DNA of 64,000 bases from the NCBI RefSeq assembly GCF_003688405.1, contig NZ_REFC01000011.1, forward strand, positions 930,001-994,000, given 5' to 3'. The position numbers were made by a program, and so were the translations under genes. Within the stretch, counting starts at the first letter, position 1. Every line of letters begins with the position of its first letter. The notes beneath the pieces were generated by a model, which saw only the letters and a list, made by a program, of their open reading frames with translations, ran no database searches and was not told where the DNA came from. The stretch is from Ulvibacter antarcticus. Its GTDB lineage: Bacteria > Bacteroidota > Bacteroidia > Flavobacteriales > Flavobacteriaceae. Of the stretch, positions 1 through 7,592 are shown one piece after another.

Positions 1-765
1 TCGATGACGCTCTTTGCACAGGATTATACCAATAGAAATCTAACAGGGGATTCTGCAGCTATATTTAAGGTTGTAGATGCCCTTTTAACAACAATTCCAC
101 TAATAATAATTACCTGGGTAATTTATTTACTTGTCAAAAAAACCTATACAAGAATTGGTTTATCAAACATAGCATTGGTAATCGCTTTTTTAGGAATATG
201 GGGATTAGTGATTTTCCGTTTGGCAGATAAGTTTTCACAAACAGAATTAGAGGTAGATGCTACTTGGTTCGGAATTCTTAACTCATTTTTTATTATTACG
301 CTGGCTCCCATTTTTTCAAAATGGTGGGAAAGCAAGTACAATCCAAGTGCCGCAATAAAATACGGAATAGGATTAGTGCTACTTGGACTTGGTTTTGCCG
401 TACTTTCATACGGTGCTTCAGATATTCCTTCGGGAGCTATGACAGCTTCAGTGAGTATGGTTTTCTTAATACTGGCATATTTGCTACACACTATGGGTGA
501 ATTATGCCTCTCTCCATTGGGTCTTTCTTATTTAAGTAAATTGGTTCCGGCACGTATGATTGGTTTTATGTTCGGGGTTTGGTATCTCGCAATTGCCGTA
601 GGACAAAAAGCGGCAAATACAATGGGTGGAATGATTGATAAAATATCGGCAGAGTATTCTATGGGTACTTTCTTTCTAATTTTTACCCTGATTCCAATTG
701 GAGTTGGATTGATTTCTATCATGTTAAATCCGGTGCTTAAAAAGTTAATGCACGGCGTTCGCTAG
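1..765 (+). CDS. POT/PTR2-family proton-coupled peptide transporter, C-terminal part
   Basis: The reading frame is open at the left edge of the window, so only the last ~254 residues are present. They form several hydrophobic helices in the pattern of the C-terminal half of POT (PTR2/DtpT) transporters, which import di- and tripeptides with protons across the inner membrane. The helix carrying GELCLSPLGLSYLSKLVP is typical of the family and is followed by a Met/Gly-rich stretch and the last helices. A hairpin terminator follows the stop codon. The family call is good; substrate specificity cannot be read from this fragment. Confidence 0.85.
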   Translation, partial: SMTLFAQDYTNRNLTGDSAAIFKVVDALLTTIPLIIITWVIYLLVKKTYTRIGLSNIALVIAFLGIWGLVIFRLADKFSQTELEVDATWFGILNSFFIITLAPIFSKWWESKYNPSAAIKYGIGLVLLGLGFAVLSYGASDIPSGAMTASVSMVFLILAYLLHTMGELCLSPLGLSYLSKLVPARMIGFMFGVWYLAIAVGQKAANTMGGMIDKISAEYSMGTFFLIFTLIPIGVGLISIMLNPVLKKLMHGVR

Positions 766-782
766 TGCACAATAGATTAGTA

Positions 783-813
783 AAAAAAACGTTCCATTTT
801 TGGAACGTTTTTT
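783..813 (+). terminator. Rho-independent terminator of the peptide transporter gene
   Basis: A near-perfect hairpin, AACGTTCCA / TGGAACGTT with a short T loop, is flanked by an A-run on the left and a T-run on the right. It lies 18 bases after the transporter stop and would also work on the opposite strand. Confidence 0.85.
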
Positions 814-847
814 GTTTCATAATATTACGCTCGAAAAAACACAGTTA

Positions 848-1390
848 ATGAATAAATTAGTACTTGTTATATTCTTATTGGTTGTAGGATCTGTAAGCGC
901 TCAAAAAATTAATTGGATGTCGATGGATGAGGCACTAGCTGCTCAAACCAAAGTGCCTAAACTTATTATGGTCGACATGTATACTAATTGGTGCGGACCT
1001 TGTAAAATGATGGACAGAGATACCTTTAACAATCAAGATGTGGCAGATTATGTGAATGAACATTATTATGCCGTTAAGTTCAATGCTGAAGGAAATGATG
1101 TAGTAAATTTTAATTATCAAACCTTCTCGAATCCTGATTACAACCCCGCGAAGGCGAACAAGAGAAATGGATTACACGAATTTAGCCGTTATGTAGGTAT
1201 TAGGGCATATCCAACCGTGGTTTTTATTAATAATGATATGGAAGTGATTACAGCAGTAAAGAGCTACCTAACACCACAAGGACTTGAATTATACCTTAAA
1301 GTATTTGCAACTGGAAAATATTTGAGCTTAACTTCTCAAGAAAGTTTCAATGCTTATTCGAAGAATTTTAAATCTGAATTTAGGGGATAG
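848..1390 (+). CDS. Exported thioredoxin-like protein (first of a tandem pair)
   Basis: The 180-residue product starts with a clear Sec signal peptide ending in VSAQ. It has the redox motif WCGPCK at about residue 48, within YTNWCGPCKMMDRDTF, which is the thioredoxin/DsbD-gamma style of Bacteroidota periplasmic thioredoxins. The cis-proline region is RAYPTVVF. A longer frame beginning at a TTG at 800 falls inside the terminator hairpin and would hide the signal peptide, so the ATG at 848 is chosen. It should act as a periplasmic disulfide reductase or oxidase; the partner is unknown. The next gene is a paralogue with the same architecture. Confidence 0.85.
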   Translation: MNKLVLVIFLLVVGSVSAQKINWMSMDEALAAQTKVPKLIMVDMYTNWCGPCKMMDRDTFNNQDVADYVNEHYYAVKFNAEGNDVVNFNYQTFSNPDYNPAKANKRNGLHEFSRYVGIRAYPTVVFINNDMEVITAVKSYLTPQGLELYLKVFATGKYLSLTSQESFNAYSKNFKSEFRG

Positions 1391-1419
1391 AAATTACCAC
1401 TAAATACGACCTATACATT

Positions 1420-1959
1420 ATGAAAAAAATACTACTACTTTTTATTATTCTTATTACCACAGGAGTCTCCGCGCAAAAAATACAATGGATGACCATGAAT
1501 GAAGCTTTGGCTGCTCAAAAAGTAACGCCAAAGAAGATTTTTATGGATGTTTATACCGTCTGGTGTGGACCTTGTAAGATGTTGGATAAAAACACCTTTA
1601 GCAATAAAGATGTCATTGAATATGTAAATGAGCATTATTATGCTGTAAAGTTTAATGCGGAAGGAACTGAGGAGATCATTTTCGAAGATTTTACCTACAC
1701 AAATCCTAATTATCAGGAAGGGCGAAAAGGTAGAAATGCAACGCACTTTTTTGCCGATGCCCTCAAATTAAGAGGATATCCGAGTTTGGTGTTTTTTGAA
1801 GCAGACGGAACTTTAATTCAGGCACTTCCAGGTTATAAAACGCCGCCACAATTAGAGGTATACCTAAAAATGATAGGAAGTGGGGATTATAAAAATGTTA
1901 ATACCGCCGAAGCGTGGCAGGAATATCAGCAAAACTTTAAAAGTACATTCAAAGGGTAG
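1420..1959 (+). CDS. Exported thioredoxin-like protein (second of a tandem pair)
   Basis: The 179-residue paralogue of the gene just upstream shares the signal peptide ending in VSAQ, the block KIQWMTMNEALAAQ, the active site WCGPCK, the stretch YVNEHYYAVKFNAEG and the cis-Pro block RGYPSLVFF. It probably arose by tandem duplication. It begins 30 bases after the preceding stop, so both are likely co-transcribed. It probably handles periplasmic thiol-disulfide exchange; no specific partner is encoded next to it. A hairpin with a T-run directly downstream ends the unit. Confidence 0.85.
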   Translation: MKKILLLFIILITTGVSAQKIQWMTMNEALAAQKVTPKKIFMDVYTVWCGPCKMLDKNTFSNKDVIEYVNEHYYAVKFNAEGTEEIIFEDFTYTNPNYQEGRKGRNATHFFADALKLRGYPSLVFFEADGTLIQALPGYKTPPQLEVYLKMIGSGDYKNVNTAEAWQEYQQNFKSTFKG

Positions 1960-1980
1960 CGTTTTTAGTTAAGTGTTTCT

Positions 1981-4014
1981 CTACTCGATGATGAGAGCTC
2001 CCTTATTGCCAGTATGGTGAAAAGGGAGCTTTTTTTGTGCACAGGTTTTCCGCCAACGGTTCACATAAGAAGTATAATTACTTCCATCTGCAACTACCAA
2101 CTTCGGTTGCAAACTATCGATTAGTCGTTCTAAATGTAACTTCGGACTAGATGTGAGAATCACAATTGGTTTTTCTGAAATTTTTGGATATACACCTAAG
2201 CTGTCTAAAACGAGTATTATTTGGTTGTTGTATTTTAATACCTTCGGAAGGCTTGCTTCGGAAAGAACGCGAATGCCTTCAGTTTGGTAATAATCTTTGA
2301 TTGGATAGTTGTATTGGTAGTTTGTTGTAGTATCGCTTCGGAAGAGACGCAACGCATCTCCTTGTTTGTAACCCATCAACGACTTTCTGCTCTTATGAAA
2401 CACAACGAATTGATTTTCCGAAGAAGAAAAACGTTCCCAAATAAAACTGCTTGCTAATAAACTGAAGCATGCGAGTGTGACCATAATTCGCTTATAACTG
2501 AAGCGATTCAAAAGCCATAATAAGCTTATGAGTAGAGAATAAGTTGCTATGACTTTTGCTTCGGAAAAACGTATGCCTTCAAATAGAAATTGCTCCTGTC
2601 CCGCGACCCAACCTATAAATTTGTTTAACATATAAATGCAATAATGATATGTTTCTCCCAACCATAACGGAAGTTGATTAATCAACGACAGTAGTAGAAT
2701 AACAATTCCACAACCGATTATAATTCCGAGGAAAGGCAAAAGAATAATATTACTAAGTAGAAACAATCCCGGAAACTGATGAAAATAGTACAAGGTTAAA
2801 GGAACAATTCCAATTTGAGCTGATAAACTAACTGTTGTGATGTTCCAAAATAATTTATCGAGATAATATCGAGGTTTGTAGATGCGCGAAATAACCGGAT
2901 TTAAAAGCAATATGGATAGTACTGCCATATAGCTCAGCTGAAACCCAACATGGAACAACCACTTCGGATTTATAATTAGTAACACAAAAAAAGAAAGAAA
3001 AAGCGTATTTACCGAGTTGGTTTCTCTGCGGATAGCTGCTGCAAAGGCAAAAAATGAAAACATGGTCACCGCTCTTGTTACCGAGGGTGATAATCCGGTC
3101 AATAAAGCATAGCCCCAGAGACAACAAAAAACAAGTAAACCGTGAATTATAACGCCATGAGGCAGCCTTTTAAGCGGCTTGAAAAGATTGGATAAAAGGA
3201 GAAAAATAATTCCTACGTGTAGCCCCGAAACAGCCAAAATATGAACTGCTCCTGCAGCTGCATACTCTTTATACAACTCACGGCTTATGTCTTTTTTCTC
3301 ACCAAGAATCAATGCCTGGATAATAGCCCGTTCGTTTTCACCAATAGAAGTGCGTTCTAAAGCGCTAATTAAGTGATTGCGCAAATTTTCCGCACGCCCT
3401 TTAATAGTGAGGGATCCGGAGCTTCGGTTTAGAATGTCATGTTTTGAAATTCTAAGTTGTTTGTAAACATCCAAAGTTTGTAAATAAGCACCATAATCGA
3501 ATTGCCCGGGATTCTGTGGTTCGGGAATAGATTCAATTGTTGAGTTCAACAGAAGCGTCTCATCAATGCTAAGTTGTGCTATCGAATCTCTTTTCTGAAC
3601 ATAGAGAAGTGCTTTTCCATGACAGGATTTTCCTTCAATGGCATTAATTTCTACTATATATTTCGAATTAAAACGGTCCGGTTTCAGTTGATCTATAATT
3701 TTTAGTTGAATTGCAGAGGGACCAACATTGGTGGAAAGTTGTAAATAATGATTAGATCGGAAATCAGGTAATCGGGTTTGATAGTTTAAAAAACCTAACG
3801 TTAAGAAAATAAGACAGCTTAATATTCCAAATAGCACGTTTTGAAACAGCTGTTTTCTTGCGATAATCCAACTTAAACATAACAATAGAAAGAACCCAGT
3901 CACAATGGGAAACGAGAAGATAGAAATGTCGTTTACAAAATGTGAAAAACCAATGCCCAGTCCCATAAATAGGGAGAACATTATAACGGGAGTGTTGATA
4001 AACTTCATCCTCAA
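1981..4014 (-). CDS. comEC: ComEC/Rec2-family DNA-uptake channel protein
   Basis: The 677-residue polytopic inner-membrane protein has an N-terminal hydrophobic segment and a soluble DUF4131-like domain (about 25-190). The competence channel domain follows (about 220-490), with the family signature HILAVSGLHVGIIF and many membrane helices. ComEC moves single-stranded DNA across the inner membrane during transformation. The C-terminal ~150 residues are where many homologues carry a metallo-beta-lactamase domain. Here no HxHxDH motif is present, so that domain is degenerate or inactive, as is common in Bacteroidota. Its 3' end contains a terminator for the opposite strand. Confidence 0.9.
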   Translation of the reverse strand: MRMKFINTPVIMFSLFMGLGIGFSHFVNDISIFSFPIVTGFFLLLCLSWIIARKQLFQNVLFGILSCLIFLTLGFLNYQTRLPDFRSNHYLQLSTNVGPSAIQLKIIDQLKPDRFNSKYIVEINAIEGKSCHGKALLYVQKRDSIAQLSIDETLLLNSTIESIPEPQNPGQFDYGAYLQTLDVYKQLRISKHDILNRSSGSLTIKGRAENLRNHLISALERTSIGENERAIIQALILGEKKDISRELYKEYAAAGAVHILAVSGLHVGIIFLLLSNLFKPLKRLPHGVIIHGLLVFCCLWGYALLTGLSPSVTRAVTMFSFFAFAAAIRRETNSVNTLFLSFFVLLIINPKWLFHVGFQLSYMAVLSILLLNPVISRIYKPRYYLDKLFWNITTVSLSAQIGIVPLTLYYFHQFPGLFLLSNIILLPFLGIIIGCGIVILLLSLINQLPLWLGETYHYCIYMLNKFIGWVAGQEQFLFEGIRFSEAKVIATYSLLISLLWLLNRFSYKRIMVTLACFSLLASSFIWERFSSSENQFVVFHKSRKSLMGYKQGDALRLFRSDTTTNYQYNYPIKDYYQTEGIRVLSEASLPKVLKYNNQIILVLDSLGVYPKISEKPIVILTSSPKLHLERLIDSLQPKLVVADGSNYTSYVNRWRKTCAQKKLPFHHTGNKGALIIE
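1996..2036 (+). terminator. Plus-strand terminator embedded in the 3' end of comEC
   Basis: The inverted repeat AGCTCCCTT (1996-2004) / AAGGGAGCT (2022-2030) is followed by six T. It lies after the thioredoxin pair on the plus strand but inside the last codons of the convergent comEC gene, so the two functions share sequence. Confidence 0.75.
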
Positions 4015-4058
4015 AGAAAGTATGAGGGGAATTGAAGTCTTCTAAAGATAGTAATTTT

Positions 4059-4643
4059 CTAGATAACGCGTTTTACTTTGACGAAGGCGTTTTTCCAATA
4101 ATTTTCGTCCATAGAAGAAATAATAACGCCTCTAGATGTCGTGGAATGTATAAATAGAATTTCTCCAGGCTTAGCTTCCACAACGATGCCTACGTGATTG
4201 ATCGCGTGACGTTTGCTGGTTTTAAAAAACACCAGATCGCCCTCGGTAATATCACTAAGTTGGACATCAACTCCTTTGGTGGCCATGTCCCGGGAGATCC
4301 TGGGCATTACCACGTTTTCCTTTTCAAAGGCTGTATATACCAAGCCCGAGCAGTCCATTCCATTAGAAGTTGTGCCACCAAATTTGTATCGCGTGCCTTC
4401 GAAGGTTTTAGCAAAATCGATAATATTTTCCAGTTTTTCTTGATTGGATTCTTTGGTAATTACCTCGTCGGCCTCGGTTCGGGTAATGACGATTTCTTCT
4501 TTGGATTCTCTTTTCTGAACGGTTCTTGTTCGATTGGGATTACCATCTTTACTAACGATAATCGTTTTGGTTCCTCGGTTTTTTGAACTTCCGCAGGAAA
4601 CCAAAAATGTAACAAGTAATATTAAAAGTAGTATTTTTTTCAT
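4059..4643 (-). CDS. NlpC/P60 (C40) cell-wall peptidase lipoprotein
   Basis: The protein of ~194 residues starts with a lipoprotein signal peptide (lipobox LVSC), followed by a charged linker and an NlpC/P60 domain over the C-terminal ~120 residues. The catalytic Cys is in the motif MDCSGLVYTAF and the catalytic His in HAINHVGIV, with a polar residue expected in IHSTTSRG. Such enzymes cut gamma-D-Glu-diaminopimelate bonds in peptidoglycan stems. The ATG at 4643 is preferred over one three codons upstream because it gives a normal signal peptide (MKKILLLILL). It is probably anchored facing the periplasm. Confidence 0.9.
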   Translation of the reverse strand: MKKILLLILLVTFLVSCGSSKNRGTKTIIVSKDGNPNRTRTVQKRESKEEIVITRTEADEVITKESNQEKLENIIDFAKTFEGTRYKFGGTTSNGMDCSGLVYTAFEKENVVMPRISRDMATKGVDVQLSDITEGDLVFFKTSKRHAINHVGIVVEAKPGEILFIHSTTSRGVIISSMDENYWKNAFVKVKRVI

Positions 4644-4703
4644 GTAGGGCATTTATGAAACGATGTTATAAATTTACTATATTTACTTGAATAGACGTAA
4701 GAA

Positions 4704-5057
4704 ATGCTTTACAGAAATGCACTTTTATTAACTGGCTTATCAACAGACGATAGCATTCTTTATGGGTACATAACGATGGTTACTTTAGGAGTATTGTTTA
4801 ACTGGTGGCTTCGGAAATATCCGTACTTCTTTAAAACCATTCTATTTTTCAAGCCCGAAACCTTTCAGAAACTACATTTATACACTTTGCAATTTTCTTC
4901 CGAAGAAAACAAACAATCATATGATATTGTTATACCGTGGTACAAAAAAGCCGTACTCATATTTGTTGGATTGACAGTAGCTTTTACTCCCTTCTATAAC
5001 TTTGTAGAAACCCTGCGGCCAGAAACTTACTATTTAGCGAGCTGCTGTATTTGCTGA
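4704..5057 (+). CDS. Small hypothetical membrane protein
   Basis: The 117-residue protein is not recognised. Two hydrophobic segments are visible (about residues 19-36 and 86-104), separated by a charged stretch, and it ends in a Cys-rich tail, CCIC. It is divergent from the NlpC lipoprotein gene and its last 28 bases overlap the 3' end of lpxB on the other strand. The length and the intergenic start at an ATG argue that it is real. No function is assigned. Confidence 0.6.
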   Translation: MLYRNALLLTGLSTDDSILYGYITMVTLGVLFNWWLRKYPYFFKTILFFKPETFQKLHLYTLQFSSEENKQSYDIVIPWYKKAVLIFVGLTVAFTPFYNFVETLRPETYYLASCCIC

Positions 5058-6154
5058 AATATAAGCTGTGCAGTTTTTTCACTGGCACCCCGACCTCCTA
5101 ATTTTTGTTCCAGATCATAGTAATCTAGAAATAATTTAGCGCGTTGATAAGGATCAAGTATAGTAGTCAGTTCTTTTTGAAGACTTTTAGAATTAAAATC
5201 GGTTTGAATTAGTTCGGTAACAACTTCTTTGTCAAGGATTAAATTAACAAGTGAAATATACTTCAGATTGATTACTCGTTTGGCAATTTCATACGAAGCC
5301 CGACTTCCTTTATAGCAAACCACCTGAGGTACTTTAAACAAGGCAGTTTCCAGAGTGGCTGTTCCCGAAGTAACTAATGCTGCTTGTGAAACACTTAAGA
5401 GATCGTAGGTTTTGTTAAGCAATAGATGTACGTTTTGTTTCTGAATAAATGGGGAATAGAACTCCCGATCCTGGCTTGGAGCACCCGCAATTACGAACTG
5501 GTAATCCTTAAAGTTTTCCACTATCGATAGCATCACCGAAAGCATTTTTGTAATTTCCTGTTTCCGACTCCCGGGAAGTAAAGCGATAATGGGTCGCTCA
5601 TCCATACCGTGCTCTTTCTTAAAAACTTTTGGGTCAACCTGATCTCGATTAGATATTGCATCGATCAAGGGATGTCCTACAAAATGGACCGGAAACTGAT
5701 GTTTCTTTTCATAAAATTCTTTCTCGAAAGGAAGAATTACATACATTGCATCTACATCCCGCTTAATTTCTTTTATACGCCCTTCTTTCCAAGCCCAGAT
5801 TTGTGGTGAGATATAATAGTGATTTTTATAGCCCTTTTTTTTGGCCCATTTCATGATTCGAAAGTTGAATCCCGGATAATCGATATAAATAATTACATCA
5901 GGTTGATACGCTTCAATGTCTTTCTTACAACGTGCGATATTTTTGAAAATAGTTCTCAGGTTGAAAATCACCTCTACAAAACCCATAAAAGCGAGCTCCC
6001 GATAATGCTTTACCAGTGTACCTCCAACTTTTTCCATAAGTTCACCCCCCCAGAAACGAAACTCCGCCTCTGCATCTTGCTGCTTTAGCGCTTTCATTAG
6101 GTTTGCTCCGTGTAGATCACCGGATGCTTCTCCTGCTATGAGATAGTATTTCAT
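5030..6154 (-). CDS. lpxB: Lipid-A-disaccharide synthase
   Basis: The 374-residue GT-B glycosyltransferase joins UDP-2,3-diacylglucosamine and lipid X to make the lipid A disaccharide at the inner face of the cytoplasmic membrane. Visible signatures are the N-terminal GEASGDLHGANLMKAL, then SPQIWAWKEGR, LPGSRKQEI and SGTATLE. The length is normal for the family. It lies downstream of surE and a small membrane-protein gene on the same strand, but ~200 bases with a palindromic repeat separate it from them. Confidence 0.96.
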   Translation of the reverse strand: MKYYLIAGEASGDLHGANLMKALKQQDAEAEFRFWGGELMEKVGGTLVKHYRELAFMGFVEVIFNLRTIFKNIARCKKDIEAYQPDVIIYIDYPGFNFRIMKWAKKKGYKNHYYISPQIWAWKEGRIKEIKRDVDAMYVILPFEKEFYEKKHQFPVHFVGHPLIDAISNRDQVDPKVFKKEHGMDERPIIALLPGSRKQEITKMLSVMLSIVENFKDYQFVIAGAPSQDREFYSPFIQKQNVHLLLNKTYDLLSVSQAALVTSGTATLETALFKVPQVVCYKGSRASYEIAKRVINLKYISLVNLILDKEVVTELIQTDFNSKSLQKELTTILDPYQRAKLFLDYYDLEQKLGGRGASEKTAQLIFQQIQQLAK

Positions 6155-6255
6155 AGGATTTGTTTAATATTTACAACGACATTATTTAGGTATTATATAA
6201 AAATCAATCAACTTCTCTCTCTCTATATTCTTATTCATACAAAGACATTATGACT

Positions 6256-6288
6256 CCTTCCCTTTAAAGGGAAGGTTGGGAAGGGATG
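6256..6288. repeat. Intergenic palindrome with G-rich tail
   Basis: A perfect 20-base palindrome (CCTTCCCTTTAAAGGGAAGG) is followed by TTGGGAAGGGATG. The design, a CT/GA palindrome then T(T)GGG..GGG..ATG, matches the element at 43286, so it is probably a dispersed REP-like element. The rest of the ~200-base gap between lpxB and the next gene shows nothing recognisable. Confidence 0.55.
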
Positions 6289-6354
6289 TTAAGACAAATC
6301 AATCTAATTGTTCCTATTACGTAATCGACACAATTAATTCTCTATAGCTTCAGA

Positions 6355-6645
6355 CTACAAAAACTTTGAAATCAGAATTAATATTGCCGCTAAAATGGTT
6401 GCCATTAGCACTCCTCTTGCTCTGTAATATCGCTTTTTTTTCAGAAAAATAAAGAAAGCAGCTAAATTTAATAATGCTCCTAATGCGATAATATTTCCAA
6501 AAACATCCTGTTCCAGAGCGATTTCTAATGAGGTTTCCAAAGTGTATTTCGAAAAGAAGAACACGTAAAGATAACTTCCAATACAGTTGGCTATTATGCC
6601 AATTATAAATCCGATGCCTATTTCTTTTCCGATACTTTTATTCAT
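6355..6645 (-). CDS. Small membrane protein downstream of surE
   Basis: The 96-residue protein has three likely membrane helices: residues ~8-30, ~50-68 and ~76-95. Basic residues (KKKRYYRARG) lie between the second and third. Its start codon overlaps the surE stop region by one base, so it is translated with surE. The surE-small membrane protein-lpxB order suggests an envelope link, but no function can be stated. Confidence 0.7.
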   Translation of the reverse strand: MNKSIGKEIGIGFIIGIIANCIGSYLYVFFFSKYTLETSLEIALEQDVFGNIIALGALLNLAAFFIFLKKKRYYRARGVLMATILAAILILISKFL

Positions 6646-7421
6646 CAGATATCCCAGGTATTTATGTCTTTAATAGCATGATGTGCTGTAAGATCGAATT
6701 GAACAGGTACAACAGAAACATATCCATTGTGCAATGCCCATTCGTCTGTGTCTTCGCCTTTATCATTGTTTACAAACTCGCCCGTAAGCCAGTAATAATC
6801 ACGTCCCAACGGATTAGTGCGTTTATCGAAATTTTCTTCCCAATGTGCATTAGCTTGTCTGCAGACCTTGATGCCTTTAATCTCTTTTGAAGGTAATTTA
6901 GGGATATTCACATTGAGGACTACTCCTGTAGGCAGCCCGTTTTTAAGACATTGTTTTACCAATAGCTCAATATACTTCTTTGAAGGTTGAAAATCAGCTT
7001 CCATGGAGTAATCAAGTAGTGAAAATCCGATGGAAGGTATTCCCAAGGTTCCCGCTTCGACGGCCGCACTCATGGTACCGCTGTAGATCACGTTAATTGA
7101 TGAATTACTTCCATGATTTATGCCACTAACACACAAATCTGGTTTCCGTTTTAAAATTTCATTAACTGCGAGTTTCACACAATCAACAGGTGTACCGCTG
7201 CAGCTGTATTCTGTTTGAGGTTCATCTTTCGCAACCTTCAGTTTATCACAATATAAGGTGTCATTGATCGTTATGGCATGACCCATTGCACTTTGAGGCG
7301 CATCTGGAGCCACCACACAAACATCTCCAATGGTATTCATTACCTCGATAAGTGTGCGAATCCCAGGAGCCGTGATTCCATCGTCATTGGTAACTAATAT
7401 TAATGGTCTTTTTTTTGGCAT
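6645..7421 (-). CDS. surE: 5'/3'-nucleotidase SurE
   Basis: The 258-residue metal-dependent nucleoside monophosphate phosphatase is cytoplasmic. The family signature LVTNDDGITAPGI holds the metal-binding DD near residue 14. SGINHGSN and YSGTMSAAVEA supply further active-site residues. An upstream in-frame extension of 26 codons is AT-rich and not conserved in character, so the ATG giving MPKKRPLILVTNDDG is chosen. It is divergent from the Prc-type protease gene. Confidence 0.95.
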   Translation of the reverse strand: MPKKRPLILVTNDDGITAPGIRTLIEVMNTIGDVCVVAPDAPQSAMGHAITINDTLYCDKLKVAKDEPQTEYSCSGTPVDCVKLAVNEILKRKPDLCVSGINHGSNSSINVIYSGTMSAAVEAGTLGIPSIGFSLLDYSMEADFQPSKKYIELLVKQCLKNGLPTGVVLNVNIPKLPSKEIKGIKVCRQANAHWEENFDKRTNPLGRDYYWLTGEFVNNDKGEDTDEWALHNGYVSVVPVQFDLTAHHAIKDINTWDI

Positions 7422-7509
7422 AAATGTAAATTCAAAAAGCAAAAATACATTTATTAATTCTGAAAAGTGAATTCCGTTTTTTGAAATCTGAATGATCAAT
7501 TATTTGTTT

Positions 7510-7556
7510 AACAAAAAATTAGTACCAATACTAACTATTGGCACGGTTTTTTGTAT
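7510..7556. promoter_or_regulatory. Long imperfect hairpin with T-run between surE and prc
   Basis: CCAATA / TATTGG pairs perfectly around a five-base loop. The symmetry continues outward with few mismatches to an A-run on the left and TTTTTT on the right, so it resembles a bidirectional terminator. It nevertheless lies between two divergent genes, 37 bases before the prc start. It may be an attenuator, an operator, or a promoter-insulating terminator. Confidence 0.45.
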
Positions 7557-7592
7557 AATTTAGACCGGTAGTAATTAAGTAAGTTGAATAAT

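Noticed and set aside
800-847. Longer N-terminus of the first thioredoxin from TTG at 800
   Set aside because: The start lies inside a terminator hairpin, and the extension would bury the signal peptide.
7422-7499. 26-codon N-terminal extension of surE
   Set aside because: SurE proteins begin just before the LVTNDDG motif; the extension is AT-rich and not protein-like.
7538-7556. Possible sigma-54 promoter (TTGGCACG...TTGT) before prc
   Set aside because: The -12 element lacks GC and the GG to G distance is one base too long; the TTGG is better explained as the right arm of the hairpin.
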